From: Brotaphodocola catenula
GTDB taxonomy: Bacteria > Bacillota > Clostridia > Lachnospirales > Lachnospiraceae
DNA length: 64,000 bases
NCBI GenBank assembly: GCA_020686985.1
Contig: JAJEPU010000010.1
Coordinates: 1 to 64,000 of the forward strand
Direction of reading: 5' to 3'
A program made the translations under genes and the position numbers. Positions 29,573 through 39,507 of the stretch are shown one piece after another; positions within the stretch are counted from its first letter, which is position 1; each line of letters opens with the position of its first letter. The notes under the pieces were generated by a model. It was not told the DNA's origin, searched no databases, and saw nothing but the letters and a program-made list of their open reading frames with translations.

Positions 29573-29678
29573 GAATATAAAAGATATTTGCGATAGAAAA
29601 TGGTTTTCTGAGACAGTGAGAGTATGGAAAACGTGATTGCGAATATCATGAGGTGATAGAGGAAAGGGGACTGGAGAA

Positions 29679-31106
29679 ATGTTTGAGGATGAGGACAGAG
29701 AGTTCCATGAAAATAATAGAGAGAACGATTATCATGATGATGCATATGACAGAATGAATGAGGACGATCAGAGAACATCGCAGGAGATGTGGGAGGATGA
29801 CGGACAGGAGTCTGTGAAGGAAGATCCTCAGAGCGGATGGGTGGAGAATCATCCGAATGCTCAGATTCCGGATGAGCCGGTTCACGGTTCAGCGGGGATG
29901 CCACCGGTTGTCAAAAGGATTGCCGGGGTTGCAGTTTCGGCGGTTCTGTTTGGTGTGATTGCGGGTGGAACGATGTTTGGAGTGAACCAGGCAGGAAATT
30001 ATCTGAGAGATCAGTATTTTCCGAAGAGTGAGACTCAGCTGATGATTGCCCAGGCGCCGACGGCAGATCAGGGTGGGGACGCTGCATCTTCGATTCAGAC
30101 CGGAATGGATGTATCGGAGATTGCTTCCAATGCAATGCCGTCCGTTGTGGCGATCAATAATACGATGCTGATGCAACAGCAGACCTGGTTTGGGCCGGGA
30201 AGAACCGTGGAAGTACCGAGCAGTGGATCAGGAATCATCGTCGGACAGAATGACAGTGAGCTTCTGATTGTGACGAATAATCACGTTGTCGAGGATTCCA
30301 ATCAGCTGACAGTGACCTTTATTGATAACAGTCAGGTCAATGCGACGATCAAGGGAACGGATGCCGATCAGGATCTTGCGGTTATTGCAGTTTCGTTGAA
30401 AGATATCCCGGCGGAGGCAATGAGCCAAATCAAGATCGCGACGCTCGGAGATTCCGATGCGCTCAAGGTTGGTCAGGGCGTTGTCGCAATCGGAAATGCA
30501 CTTGGATATGGACAGTCGGTGACGGTTGGCTACATCAGTGCGCTTAACCGAGAAGTAAAGACAAGTGAGACGGATGTGAAAAAACTGCTTCAGACGGATG
30601 CTGCGATCAATCCGGGTAACAGTGGTGGTGCACTTTTGAATACGAGGGGTGAGGTGATCGGAATCAACTCTGCCAAATATTCTTCGACCGAGGTTGAGGG
30701 AATGGGATATGCAATTCCGGTGTCTCAGGTCAAGGATATTATTAATCAGTTGATGAACCGTAAAGTCCGCACAGAGGTTGCACAGGCACAGCAGGGCTAC
30801 CTTGGAATTCAGGGACAGAACATCGATGACAATGCAGCGTCGATGTATGGAATGCCAAAGGGAATCTATGTCTACAAGATTGTGGAGAATGGAGCAGCGT
30901 CGAAGTCAGAGCTGAAGGAAAAGGATATCATCACAAAGTTTGATGGGCAGAGTGTTCGCACAATGGCAGACTTGAAAGACTTACTGAAATATTATCGGTC
31001 CGGTGAGACGGTTGAATTGACCGTTCAGTCGCTGGAGAACGGAGAGTATCAGGAGCGTACCGTTTCAATCACACTCGGAACTAAACCGGCGGACAGCAGA
31101 CAGTAA
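29679..31106 (+). CDS. htrA: HtrA/DegP-like membrane-anchored serine protease
   Basis: A 475-residue protein with a 75-residue acidic cytoplasmic N-terminus, one membrane helix (about residues 86-108) and an outer trypsin-like domain. The triad is visible as His in TNNHVVED, Asp in DADQDLAVIAV and Ser in NPGNSGGALLN. A PDZ domain occupies about residues 375-465 (GIYVYKIVENGAASKS). It probably degrades or refolds damaged exported proteins. GGGACTGGAGAA precedes the ATG. It appears to be a single-gene unit ending at the terminator at 31137. Confidence 0.93.
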   Translation: MFEDEDREFHENNRENDYHDDAYDRMNEDDQRTSQEMWEDDGQESVKEDPQSGWVENHPNAQIPDEPVHGSAGMPPVVKRIAGVAVSAVLFGVIAGGTMFGVNQAGNYLRDQYFPKSETQLMIAQAPTADQGGDAASSIQTGMDVSEIASNAMPSVVAINNTMLMQQQTWFGPGRTVEVPSSGSGIIVGQNDSELLIVTNNHVVEDSNQLTVTFIDNSQVNATIKGTDADQDLAVIAVSLKDIPAEAMSQIKIATLGDSDALKVGQGVVAIGNALGYGQSVTVGYISALNREVKTSETDVKKLLQTDAAINPGNSGGALLNTRGEVIGINSAKYSSTEVEGMGYAIPVSQVKDIINQLMNRKVRTEVAQAQQGYLGIQGQNIDDNAASMYGMPKGIYVYKIVENGAASKSELKEKDIITKFDGQSVRTMADLKDLLKYYRSGETVELTVQSLENGEYQERTVSITLGTKPADSRQ

Positions 31107-31136
31107 CGGACAGAGATAAATTTAGATAAAAAATGG

Positions 31137-31179
31137 GTACTGTGATGGGAGAAATCTTCTTTTGTCACAGTACTTTTTT
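31137..31179 (+). terminator. Terminator of the HtrA gene
   Basis: GTACTGTGA (31137-31145) pairs with TCACAGTAC (31165-31173), followed by six T. Confidence 0.85.
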
Positions 31180-31211
31180 GTATGATAGGAAATTGCGTCC
31201 TATCATACAAA
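31177..31211. repeat. Perfect 14-bp inverted repeat
   Basis: TTTGTATGATAGGA pairs exactly with TCCTATCATACAAA around a 7-nt loop. It begins within the T-run of the preceding terminator. The left arm recurs with one change near 42637 (GTATGACAGGAA). It may act as a second terminator or as a mobile-repeat relic. Confidence 0.65.
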
Positions 31212-31280
31212 AACGCTCCGCGAGGATGCGCACTCGGCGCAGGGAAAGAGGGTTGCCGAAGCAACCGCGCCTCAGCGCGA

Positions 31281-31306
31281 GAATGTGCCAGGGCACATTC
31301 TTTTTT
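31281..31306 (+). terminator. Second terminator-like hairpin before clpX
   Basis: GAATGTGC pairs with GCACATTC around CAGG and is followed by six T. With the hairpins at 31137 and 31177 this gives three stems in 170 nt between htrA and clpX. The 31212-31280 segment is GC-rich and can also fold. Confidence 0.65.
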
Positions 31307-31345
31307 ATTAGACTACCTCTTTTGCTGTCTGGCAGATTTTCTGCA

Positions 31346-31372
31346 TTGACCTGTGAGGAAGATGCGTATAAA
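31346..31372 (+). promoter_or_regulatory. Candidate promoter of clpX
   Basis: TTGACC (31346-31351) and TATAAA (31367-31372) are 15 nt apart, slightly short, about 56 nt before the start at 31428. Confidence 0.4.
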
Positions 31373-31427
31373 GTATACATGAGGGCGAACAGGATAGATT
31401 CGGTCAAGGCTGGAGAAGGAGAGAACG

Positions 31428-32954
31428 ATGGAAGATTTCAGAGAAGTACAGGATGAACAGAAAAAAGATGATGTGAAAGAGATAACAGGAGAAAAGACAG
31501 AAAATATGGAGATAGATGATAAGACAACAGAGAAGAAGGAAACCTCTTCGGACACGCAGGAATATGAGAAAGTCTGCTACATTTGCCGGAGACCGGAAAG
31601 CAAGGCAGGAAGCATGATTATGATGCCGGGAAATATCTGCCTTTGCCATGACTGCATGCAAAAAGCCTTTGACTCCATTATGGGAAAAGGCATGGATATG
31701 TCGAAGATTGACTGGTCGAAGATGGATCTCTCCCAGATTCCGGGGATGCCATATATGAATATGAACTTTACGAATCCGACGGATATGGAGGGATTCGGGA
31801 ATGCGATGATTTCAAACAAGCAGAAGGTAAAGAAGCGCAAGGAAAAAAACGGACCGGATTTTCAGTTAAAGGACATCACGGCACCCCATATTCTCAAGGC
31901 AAAGCTCGATCAGTATGTGATCGGTCAGGACAAGGCGAAAAAGGTGATGGCGGTTGCCGTTTATAATCATTATAAGAGAATTTTTGATGAGGAACAGCGC
32001 CAGGCACTCGAAAAAAAAGGCGAGAAGTCAACAGACGATGTGCGCATTGAAAAGTCCAATATCCTGATGATTGGACCGACCGGAAGCGGAAAGACGTATC
32101 TTGTCAAGACACTCGCAAATCTGTTGAATGTTCCGCTCGCGATTGCCGATGCGACCTCGCTGACAGAAGCAGGATATATCGGAGACGATATTGAGAGCGT
32201 AGTTTCCAAACTCCTGACGGCTTCCGGAAATGATGTGGAGAAGGCGGAGCATGGAATTATCTTTATCGATGAGATTGATAAAATTGCCCGCAAGAAGGAG
32301 ACGAACACCAGAGACGTGAGCGGAGAGTCTGTTCAGCAGGAGCTTCTGAAACTTCTTGAGGGAAGCACGGTGGAGGTTCCGGTCGGAGCCGGTCAGAAAA
32401 ATGCGCTTACACCGACGACAACCGTGAATACAGAAAATATCCTGTTTATCTGCGGGGGCGCTTTTCCGGATCTTGAGACGATCATCCGTGAGCGTTTGCA
32501 GAAAAAGTCATCGATGGGCTTCGGTGCTGTTCTCAAGGACGATGCAGAGCAGGAGAGACAGATTCTCTCAAAGGTGACGACGGAGGATCTCAGAAAGTTC
32601 GGTATGATTCCGGAGTTTCTCGGAAGACTTCCGGTTACAGTTACGCTTGAAAAACTGAATGAAGAGCTGTTGATGAGAATTCTCAGGGAGCCGAGAAATG
32701 CGATTCTCCGTCAGTATGAGAAACTTCTCTCAATGGATGAGGTCAAGCTCGAGTTTGAGGAGGACGCACTCAGATGGATTGCAGAAGAGGCACTCCGGAG
32801 AGATACCGGAGCGCGTGCGCTTCGGGCAATTCTTGAGGAGTTCATGCTCGACATCATGTATGAAATCCCGAAAGATCCGGGAATCGGCACGGTCGTTGTG
32901 ACTCGCTCGTACCTTGAGAAAAAGGGTGGACCACTGATCCAGATGCGTGGATAG
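31428..32954 (+). CDS. clpX: ClpX-type AAA+ unfoldase with long linker
   Basis: A 508-residue protein, about 80 longer than usual ClpX. A 45-residue acidic N-terminus comes before the zinc finger (CYIC, then CHDC after 19 residues). A Met-rich linker of about 60 residues (MGKGMDMSKIDWSKMDLSQ) then joins it to the AAA+ core. The core has Walker A GPTGSGKT, Walker B IIFIDEID, pore loop AGYIGDD and a ClpP-docking loop SMGFG in place of IGF. The docking loop suggests it still works with ClpP, though no clpP is adjacent. AAGGAGAG precedes the ATG. A second, standard ClpX elsewhere in the genome is possible. Confidence 0.88.
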   Translation: MEDFREVQDEQKKDDVKEITGEKTENMEIDDKTTEKKETSSDTQEYEKVCYICRRPESKAGSMIMMPGNICLCHDCMQKAFDSIMGKGMDMSKIDWSKMDLSQIPGMPYMNMNFTNPTDMEGFGNAMISNKQKVKKRKEKNGPDFQLKDITAPHILKAKLDQYVIGQDKAKKVMAVAVYNHYKRIFDEEQRQALEKKGEKSTDDVRIEKSNILMIGPTGSGKTYLVKTLANLLNVPLAIADATSLTEAGYIGDDIESVVSKLLTASGNDVEKAEHGIIFIDEIDKIARKKETNTRDVSGESVQQELLKLLEGSTVEVPVGAGQKNALTPTTTVNTENILFICGGAFPDLETIIRERLQKKSSMGFGAVLKDDAEQERQILSKVTTEDLRKFGMIPEFLGRLPVTVTLEKLNEELLMRILREPRNAILRQYEKLLSMDEVKLEFEEDALRWIAEEALRRDTGARALRAILEEFMLDIMYEIPKDPGIGTVVVTRSYLEKKGGPLIQMRG

Positions 32955-33036
32955 TAGTTAGCTGTCCCAGATGTAGTTCGACACGGATTTTTTATCTCAT
33001 TACGACACCTATGGAATATTGTCTTTACGGACTTAT

Positions 33037-34776
33037 TTATTCCCTTAAATTTAGAAAAGACTGATACAGATTTAAAGTTCCATATCCCCACTGTCGATTT
33101 GGATAGCGGAAGGCAGGATTGCGTCCGGCACCTCCGATCAGCATTGCCTTGACGGAGGTGCTTGTGAGGTAGGGCGCATTGCCATCGACAAATGCCCAGG
33201 AAAGGATATCAGCACAAGCACCTGCGGTGAGCCCGGCGGAGACGGAGGTTCCCGTTTTGCGGGTGAAGAGATTTTCAGGATCGGCATTGGGATCGTCCGA
33301 TGAGGAAGCACCCTGCACATCGACACCCGGGGCGCACAGATCTGGTTTGATCGCGCTGGAGCGGGTGTACCCGCGACTGCTGTGAATGTAAATACTGTCA
33401 GTGAGATGGTTGTAAGCCCCTACGGTTACAGGCATCTGCCCGTTTCCGGGATCGGTGATCGTCGTATCCGGATCAGATCGGAGAAAGATGGTTCGAGGAG
33501 CAATAAATGGATTTTGCGGAAGCCAGATATGGAACTGTCCGCTGAGATAGAGTACCGGATAGACACGGATGTGCCAGATCCCCGGAGATGGAGTCTCAAA
33601 GCGCAGAAAAATCAGCTGGCTTCCCGAGGAACTCTCATAAGTCTGATAGGTAAGCGCGATCTTTGTCGCGTCGAGAGCAAAGGTGATCTCTGTTTCTTTT
33701 CCGAGAACAAGGGGGACGCGCTCGATCTGCTCTCCGGATGGCGACACAAAACCAATCGTGTAGAGATCTGGCTCATTTGCCCAAAGTTCCATGCAAAAAC
33801 CATTTTCCCCTTCTGAGACGCGAAGTTCCACATCGTCCCATTCTTCTTGTTCTGAAAGATTTCCCAGATAATGATGATGATATCCGGTCTCATTCCCGGC
33901 TCCTGCGACAGCGACAAGTCCCATTGAACTTGTGAGTGCCTGAAGCTGAAGGCAGAGCGGAGAAGTCCCATCGTGACTTCCCTGAGACGTTCCAAGCCCG
34001 AAGAGAAGGACGAGGGGCATCCGGCGATCACCTGCTAACCCGAGGAGAAAGCTCACCGCACTCATAATATCATTTTCCTGATAAGCAGGTACATCTGGAG
34101 CAATTAAAAAGAAATCACGCAGATATTGTTTTGCTGGTTTAAGTTTGACAACAGCAAGTTCTGCCTCAGGTGCTGAGCCGGAAAAGGCAGTCGGAGTCTG
34201 AATCTGGCTTCCACCGGCAATACTTGCAAGAAAGGTGCCATGCCCGTTCGTATCGCGACTCGGGACGAGTTCATAAGGATTTCTAAGACGCAGAGCGTTG
34301 TTAATGTCATCCTGTATGTATACAGTTCCGTAAAAAGGCTGAAAGCCAGAAACCGCCTGTGGTTCTGTATCAGAGGAGATTGTCTGATCCCAGATTCCGA
34401 CGATGCGCGTGGTTCCGTCGGCACGGCGAAAAAGAGGACTCGTGTAATCAATTCCGGTATCGATGATTCCGATCATGACTCCTCGCCCCGATGCCCGGAT
34501 TGCAGGTTGACGGACTGCATCAAGAACTCCACTGCTCTCAAGTGCTGTGGTATCCAACAGACTGTAAAGTTTTGGAATTGCGGTGTAGGTGTAACGACTG
34601 ATACTTAGAGGGAGAACACTCTCGAGAGGTGTGTGAACGATGGCAAATTCACGACTGATAAAATTGATACAGGTACTGCTTGTGAATTTGAATACCTCAT
34701 CGCTTGCGCGTGAAGAATAACGAAGAATAAAGTCGGCATAATCTTCCGATGCCGGATCAAAGGAACAGGGGATCAT
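33037..34776 (-). CDS. Csp-like subtilisin family (S8) protease
   Basis: A 579-residue subtilase without signal peptide. The triad is intact: Asp in GIIDTGIDY (near residue 105), His in TNGHGTFLAS (near 175) and Ser in GTSVSAGLTAGA (near 525). About 130 residues between the His and Ser blocks are beta-rich (ELWANEPDLYTIGFV onward), matching the jelly-roll insert of Clostridia Csp germination proteases. Its role could be germination or another intracellular or spore-linked processing event. CCGGAG lies upstream of the ATG. It is convergent with clpX across an 82-nt gap without a clear terminator. Confidence 0.82.
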   Translation of the reverse strand: MIPCSFDPASEDYADFILRYSSRASDEVFKFTSSTCINFISREFAIVHTPLESVLPLSISRYTYTAIPKLYSLLDTTALESSGVLDAVRQPAIRASGRGVMIGIIDTGIDYTSPLFRRADGTTRIVGIWDQTISSDTEPQAVSGFQPFYGTVYIQDDINNALRLRNPYELVPSRDTNGHGTFLASIAGGSQIQTPTAFSGSAPEAELAVVKLKPAKQYLRDFFLIAPDVPAYQENDIMSAVSFLLGLAGDRRMPLVLLFGLGTSQGSHDGTSPLCLQLQALTSSMGLVAVAGAGNETGYHHHYLGNLSEQEEWDDVELRVSEGENGFCMELWANEPDLYTIGFVSPSGEQIERVPLVLGKETEITFALDATKIALTYQTYESSSGSQLIFLRFETPSPGIWHIRVYPVLYLSGQFHIWLPQNPFIAPRTIFLRSDPDTTITDPGNGQMPVTVGAYNHLTDSIYIHSSRGYTRSSAIKPDLCAPGVDVQGASSSDDPNADPENLFTRKTGTSVSAGLTAGACADILSWAFVDGNAPYLTSTSVKAMLIGGAGRNPAFRYPNRQWGYGTLNLYQSFLNLRE

Positions 34777-34888
34777 AATAGAAAACTCCGGTGATTCGCT
34801 TTTATTCTCTTATATTTTATGGAAACAGAATGAGAATGACAGATCAAATTTAATTCTAAGAAAGAAATAATGAATAGGATGAATTGAT

Positions 34889-34917
34889 TTGACGGAAAAT
34901 TGAGCAAATAGTAAAAT
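34889..34917 (+). promoter_or_regulatory. Sigma-A promoter of lspA
   Basis: TTGACG (34889-34894) and TAAAAT (34912-34917) are 17 nt apart, 47 nt before the lspA start. Confidence 0.6.
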
Positions 34918-34964
34918 GAAATAACAAAGCTCTTATTTCACAGTCGGAGCGGAGAGGAGAAGAT

Positions 34965-35525
34965 ATGATTTATTTATTCTTAATTGCGGGGATTGCAGGT
35001 GGAGATCTCGCACTTAAATGGTGGGTGGAGAAGCAGAATCCAGAGGATTTCCCGCGGGAGCTCAAGGGAAGCCACGGAAAAATCTGGCTTTACCGCAATC
35101 ACAACGCGGGATTTCCATTTGGATTTCTCGAAAAGTATCAGCAGATTGTGCGCTTGATTCCACTTTCGATCATTTCTGGTCTGTTTGGCGTGTTTCTTTA
35201 CCTGCTTCCGAAAAAGGGAGCACAGGCGCATGTTCAGAAGCTCGGGCTTTCGATTCTTCTCGGAGGAGCACTCAGCAATCTCTATGACCGGATGGTTCGT
35301 CATTACATCGTAGATTATTTCAGCATCCGAATCGGGGCACTCAAGAAAGTTGTCTTCAATCTCGGAGATTTTGCAGTTTTCTTGGGGAGCGGAATCCTTG
35401 CAATGTTCGGGCTGGTTCAGGATGTGAGACAGACCCTTGCAAAGCATGCGGAGATGATGCAGGCGCAGGCAGAAAAGAAGAAAGAACTCGGCGCGGTGGC
35501 GGAGCATGCCGGCGATAGGTTATAA
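34965..35525 (+). CDS. lspA: Signal peptidase II (lipoprotein signal peptidase)
   Basis: A 186-residue polytopic membrane protein. The two catalytic Asp regions are visible as GGALSNLYDRMVRHYIVDYF (near residues 105-124) and FNLGDFAVFLG (near 133). The N-terminal DLALKWWV matches the family start. It has a charged, Lys/Glu-rich cytoplasmic tail about 30 residues longer than usual. It processes prolipoproteins at the membrane. It stands alone, apart from the common neighbour rluD. Confidence 0.85.
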   Translation: MIYLFLIAGIAGGDLALKWWVEKQNPEDFPRELKGSHGKIWLYRNHNAGFPFGFLEKYQQIVRLIPLSIISGLFGVFLYLLPKKGAQAHVQKLGLSILLGGALSNLYDRMVRHYIVDYFSIRIGALKKVVFNLGDFAVFLGSGILAMFGLVQDVRQTLAKHAEMMQAQAEKKKELGAVAEHAGDRL

Positions 35526-35549
35526 GTTGGAGAGAGTCCGAGTCCACTC

Positions 35550-35915
35550 TTATCCCGCAATCCCACCGATCATTCCGGAGACCGCACAGCAGATTACGAT
35601 GGAGATCAGTCGGCTTGAGTAACGGCTCTCCTCCTGTCCGAAAAGCCAGGAGACGGCGACTAGGACGAGCACATAGAGAAGACCGGTTAAAAGTCCCCAG
35701 AAAAAACGGCGTGATCGGATCAGGCGTGCGCTTGCGAATCCTCCGACAAGGCAGGAGAGCGCATAGACACCGAGGATTAATGTGCCGGTCATTTGCTCGG
35801 AAATCTGCATTTTCCACACTGCGAAGGAAAGCAGAAGCAAAAGAATTCCGGAGATGAGATAGGAGATCAGAAGAGAAGTGAGAAGCGCTTTGGGTTGAAA
35901 ACGGGAAGAGGACAT
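35550..35915 (-). CDS. TIGR04086-like four-helix membrane protein
   Basis: A 121-residue protein with four membrane helices (about residues 10-32, 41-64, 70-92 and 101-120) and Gly-rich helix packing. Length and helix layout match the TIGR04086/YrzE group found in Firmicutes, whose function is unknown. It is convergent with lspA, 24 nt away. Confidence 0.65.
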   Translation of the reverse strand: MSSSRFQPKALLTSLLISYLISGILLLLLSFAVWKMQISEQMTGTLILGVYALSCLVGGFASARLIRSRRFFWGLLTGLLYVLVLVAVSWLFGQEESRYSSRLISIVICCAVSGMIGGIAG

Positions 35916-36038
35916 GACGATTTGATCCTTTCTTAGTTTATTTTTGAAAGTTTCCGGTTAAAAAATTCCTACCCGTATACAGGGAAACAGAATCCACTAC
36001 CATCATACAGAAAATCCTTGTAAAATATGAAAAATATC

Positions 36039-36067
36039 TTGACAGTGGGTAAGAATATCGATATAAT
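36039..36067 (+). promoter_or_regulatory. Strong sigma-A promoter of the rpsL operon
   Basis: Perfect TTGACA (36039-36044) and TATAAT (36062-36067) boxes are 17 nt apart, about 98 nt before rpsL. Confidence 0.9.
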
Positions 36068-36164
36068 GATATGGCGTGCAAATTTCACGCAATGTTTTTG
36101 TGTGCAAAAAGCAAAAGCTTGAATGTACAGCAACCAACAGACAATATCACAGGAGGTGAAAAGA

Positions 36165-36587
36165 ATGCCAACATTCAACCAGTTAGTGAGAAAGGGAAGA
36201 CAGACCGCAGTTAAGAAGTCTACTGCTCCGGCTCTGCAGAAGGGATACAACTCTTTACAGAAGCGCGCAATCGATACTTCTTCTCCGCAGAAGAGAGGCG
36301 TTTGCACCGCAGTTAAGACTGCTACCCCGAAGAAGCCGAACTCTGCACTTCGTAAAATCGCCAGAGTACGTCTTTCCAACGGCATCGAAGTTACAAGCTA
36401 TATCCCGGGTGAGGGACACAACCTTCAGGAGCACAGCGTTGTTCTGATCCGTGGAGGAAGAGTAAAGGACCTTCCGGGTACCAGATATCACATCATCAGA
36501 GGTACTCTGGATACCGCAGGCGTAGCCAACAGAAAGCAGGCTCGTTCCAAGTACGGCGCTAAGAGACCGAAAGCTACCAAGAAGTAA
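36165..36587 (+). CDS. rpsL: 30S ribosomal protein S12
   Basis: A 140-residue protein with [10 protein letters not shown] at the start, [22 protein letters not shown] and GRVKDLPG. The two lysines whose change gives streptomycin resistance in other bacteria are both present in TPKKPNSA and GRVKDLPG. The ATG at 36165 follows AGGAGGTG. First gene of the S12-S7-EF-G-EF-Tu run. Confidence 0.97.
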   Translation: MPTFNQLVRKGRQTAVKKSTAPALQKGYNSLQKRAIDTSSPQKRGVCTAVKTATPKKPNSALRKIARVRLSNGIEVTSYIPGEGHNLQEHSVVLIRGGRVKDLPGTRYHIIRGTLDTAGVANRKQARSKYGAKRPKATKK

Positions 36588-36835
36588 GATTGACTGCATA
36601 ACAGTCAGACTGCCCCTGGCAGTGTAACAGATGGAGCAGATTCCCGCAGAAGCGGAGATTCCGACTCCAATGTACCACTAACGTAAGTAAAAAGTGACTG
36701 CATATGCAGTTGCGCCGGAAGTTGATATTGACCTGTGGGTTGCAGGAAATAGATATTTACCCGCGCGAACACATTTTATGGAAACATGTGAGTACCGATG
36801 AATTAATGCAATTTATGATTAAGGAGGGAAGTAAC
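36588..36835 (+). promoter_or_regulatory. Long structured rpsL-rpsG spacer
   Basis: These 248 nt hold several inverted repeats: TTGACTG/CAGTCAGA-like arms near 36592-36612, CTGCC/GGCAG near 36611-36623, and GGAGCAGATTCC with GGAGATTCCGACTCC near 36632-36674. A reading frame in phase with rpsG runs from 36704 but has no ribosome site and no family similarity. The spacer could carry an S7-type autoregulatory site, as in the E. coli str operon. That is inference. Confidence 0.35.
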
Positions 36836-37306
36836 GTGCCACGTAAAGGACATATTCAGAAAAGAGACGTATTAGCAGATCCTTTATACAACAATAAGGT
36901 TGTAACCAAGCTGATCAACAACATCATGCTGGATGGTAAGAAGGGTGTTGCTCAGAAGATCGTATACGGTGCATTTGGCCGTGTAGAAGAGAAGACCGGT
37001 AAGCCGGCAGTAGAGGTCTTTGAAGAGGCTATGAACAACATCATGCCTGTTCTGGAAGTAAAGGCAAAGCGTATCGGTGGTGCTACCTATCAGGTGCCGA
37101 TCGAGGTTAAGCCGGAGAGACGTCAGACCCTGGCACTTCGCTGGATCACCATGTTCTCCCGTAAGAGAGGCGAGAAGACCCAGGAAGAGAGACTGGCAAA
37201 CGAGATTATGGATGCAGCAAACAACACTGGCGCATCTGTAAAGCGTAAAGAAGACATGCACAAGATGGCAGAGGCTAACAAGGCCTTCTCCCATTTCAGA
37301 TTCTAA
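36836..37306 (+). CDS. rpsG: 30S ribosomal protein S7
   Basis: A 156-residue protein starting [17 protein letters not shown], with the usual [20 protein letters not shown] segment and C-terminal [13 protein letters not shown]. The start is GTG at 36836, with AAGGAGGG upstream; family length supports it. It is followed 15 nt later by fusA. Confidence 0.96.
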   Translation: MPRKGHIQKRDVLADPLYNNKVVTKLINNIMLDGKKGVAQKIVYGAFGRVEEKTGKPAVEVFEEAMNNIMPVLEVKAKRIGGATYQVPIEVKPERRQTLALRWITMFSRKRGEKTQEERLANEIMDAANNTGASVKRKEDMHKMAEANKAFSHFRF

Positions 37307-37321
37307 TAGGAGGATAAAGCT

Positions 37322-39445
37322 TTGGCTGGAAGAGAATATCCGTTGGAGAGAACCAGAAATATTGGTATCATGGCTCATATCGATGCTGGTAAGACCACTT
37401 TGACTGAGCGTATCCTGTATTACACTGGTGTAAACTACAAGATCGGTGATACTCATGAAGGTACTGCAACCATGGACTGGATGGAGCAGGAGCAGGAGAG
37501 AGGTATTACCATTACTTCTGCAGCTACTACCTGTCACTGGACCATTCATGGTCAGGACAACCGTCCGATCAAGGGACAGCCGGAGTATCGTATCAACATC
37601 ATCGATACCCCTGGACACGTAGACTTCACTGTTGAGGTTGAGCGTTCCCTCCGTGTACTGGACGGCGCAGTAGGCGTGTTCTGTGCAAAGGGTGGTGTAG
37701 AGCCGCAGTCTGAGAACGTATGGCGTCAGGCTGATACCTACAACGTACCGCGTATGGCATTCATCAACAAGATGGATATCCTGGGTGCAAACTTCTACGG
37801 CGCAGTAGAGCAGATTCGTACCAGACTTGGTAAGAACGCTATCTGCTTACAGCTCCCGATCGGTAAGGAAGATGAGTTCAAGGGAATCGTCGACCTGTTC
37901 GAGATGCAGGCTTACATCTACAACGATGATAAGGGCGACGACGTTACCGTTTGCGAGATCCCGGATGATATGAAGGATGATGCTGAGCTGTATCACACCG
38001 AGCTGGTAGAGAAGATCTGCGAGCTGGATGATGATCTGATGATGGCATACCTTGAGGGTGAGGAGCCGTCCATCGAGGAACTGAAGAAAGTTCTGAGAAA
38101 GGCTACCTGCGAGTGTACCGCTGTTCCGGTATGCTGTGGTAGTGCATATAGAAACAAGGGTGTTCAGAGACTTCTGAACGCAGTTATCGAGTTCATGCCG
38201 GCTCCGACCGACATCCCGGCTATCAAGGGTGTTGATATGGAAGGCAACGAGATCGAGCGTCATTCTTCTGATGACGAGCCGTTCGCTGCACTGGCATTCA
38301 AGATCATGACTGACCCGTTCGTTGGTAAGCTGGCATTCTTCCGTGTGTACTCCGGTACTCTGAACTCCGGTTCTTATGTACTGAATGCAACGAAGGATAA
38401 GAAGGAGCGTGTAGGACGTATCCTTCAGATGCATGCTAACAAGCGTCAGGAGCTCGACAAGGTTTACTCTGGTGATATCGCAGCAGCAGTAGGATTCAAG
38501 AATACTACTACTGGTGATACCATCTGTGATGATCAGCATCCGGTAATCCTGGAGTCCATGGAGTTCCCGGAGCCGGTTATCGATATCGCAATCGAGCCGA
38601 AGACCAAGGCTGGTCAGGGCAAGATGAGCGAAGCTCTTGCAAAGCTGGCAGAGGAAGATCCGACCTTCCGTGCTTCTACCAATACCGAGACTGGTCAGAC
38701 CATCATCTCCGGTATGGGTGAGCTTCATCTGGAGATCATCGTAGACCGTCTGTTGAGAGAGTTCAACGTTGAAGCAAACGTTGGTGCTCCGCAGGTTGCT
38801 TACAAGGAGACCTTTACGAAGGCTGTTGATGTAGATAGCAAGTACGCTAAGCAGTCTGGTGGTCGTGGTCAGTACGGTCACTGTAAAGTACACTTCGAGC
38901 CGATGGATCCGAACGGTGAGGAGACCTTCAAGTTTGAGTCTTCCGTAGTTGGTGGTGCTATTCCGAAGGAGTACATCCCGGCTGTTGGAGAGGGTATCGA
39001 AGAGGCTTCCAAGACTGGTATCCTGGCTGGATTCCCGGTACTGGGTGTTCATGCTAACGTATACGATGGTTCTTACCATGAGGTCGATTCTTCTGAGATG
39101 GCATTCAAGATCGCTGGTTCCATGGCATTCAAGGATGCTATGCAGAAGGCAGGTTCCGTTCTTCTTGAGCCGATCATGAAGGTTGAGGTTACCATGCCGG
39201 AGGAGTACATGGGTGATGTTATCGGTGATATCAACTCCCGTCGTGGCCGTATCGAGGGTATGGATGACGTCGGCGGTGGTAAGATCGTAAAGGCTTACGT
39301 TCCGCTGTCTGAGATGTTCGGTTACTCCACCGACCTGCGTTCTAAGACTCAGGGTCGTGGTAACTACTCCATGTTCTTTGAGAAGTACGAGCCGGTTCCG
39401 AAGTCCGTACAGGATAAGATCATTAACGAGCATAAGGGCAACTAA
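37322..39445 (+). CDS. fusA: Elongation factor G
   Basis: A 707-residue translocation GTPase. G1 is AHIDAGKT (residues 18-25), G3 is DTPGHVDF and G4 is NKMD. Domains II-V follow in normal order and length. The start codon is TTG at 37322 with TAGGAGG upstream. Codon use is strongly biased, as in highly expressed genes. Confidence 0.97.
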   Translation: MAGREYPLERTRNIGIMAHIDAGKTTLTERILYYTGVNYKIGDTHEGTATMDWMEQEQERGITITSAATTCHWTIHGQDNRPIKGQPEYRINIIDTPGHVDFTVEVERSLRVLDGAVGVFCAKGGVEPQSENVWRQADTYNVPRMAFINKMDILGANFYGAVEQIRTRLGKNAICLQLPIGKEDEFKGIVDLFEMQAYIYNDDKGDDVTVCEIPDDMKDDAELYHTELVEKICELDDDLMMAYLEGEEPSIEELKKVLRKATCECTAVPVCCGSAYRNKGVQRLLNAVIEFMPAPTDIPAIKGVDMEGNEIERHSSDDEPFAALAFKIMTDPFVGKLAFFRVYSGTLNSGSYVLNATKDKKERVGRILQMHANKRQELDKVYSGDIAAAVGFKNTTTGDTICDDQHPVILESMEFPEPVIDIAIEPKTKAGQGKMSEALAKLAEEDPTFRASTNTETGQTIISGMGELHLEIIVDRLLREFNVEANVGAPQVAYKETFTKAVDVDSKYAKQSGGRGQYGHCKVHFEPMDPNGEETFKFESSVVGGAIPKEYIPAVGEGIEEASKTGILAGFPVLGVHANVYDGSYHEVDSSEMAFKIAGSMAFKDAMQKAGSVLLEPIMKVEVTMPEEYMGDVIGDINSRRGRIEGMDDVGGGKIVKAYVPLSEMFGYSTDLRSKTQGRGNYSMFFEKYEPVPKSVQDKIINEHKGN

Positions 39446-39461
39446 TACTAATGCAATCCTT

Positions 39462-39496
39462 AGCCTCCAGACAGTTTTTTGAACTGTCCGGGGGCT
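39462..39496 (+). terminator. Hairpin after fusA (attenuator or terminator)
   Basis: GACAGTT pairs with AACTGTC and AGCCTCC with GGGGGCT, giving a 14-bp imperfect stem. The T-run is in the loop rather than after the stem, so termination may be partial. It lies between fusA and the tuf promoter. Confidence 0.5.
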
Positions 39497-39507
39497 GGAA
39501 AATAGGC

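Noticed and set aside
36704-36835. An in-frame 44-codon N-terminal extension of ribosomal protein S7.
   Set aside because: The GTG at 36836 has AAGGAGGG upstream and gives the normal S7 length. The extension has no ribosome site and no family similarity.
37847-39433. A 528-codon minus-strand frame within fusA, and a similar one within tuf (39558-40703).
   Set aside because: These are antisense shadows caused by strong codon bias in fusA and tuf. They have no ribosome site or recognisable domain.
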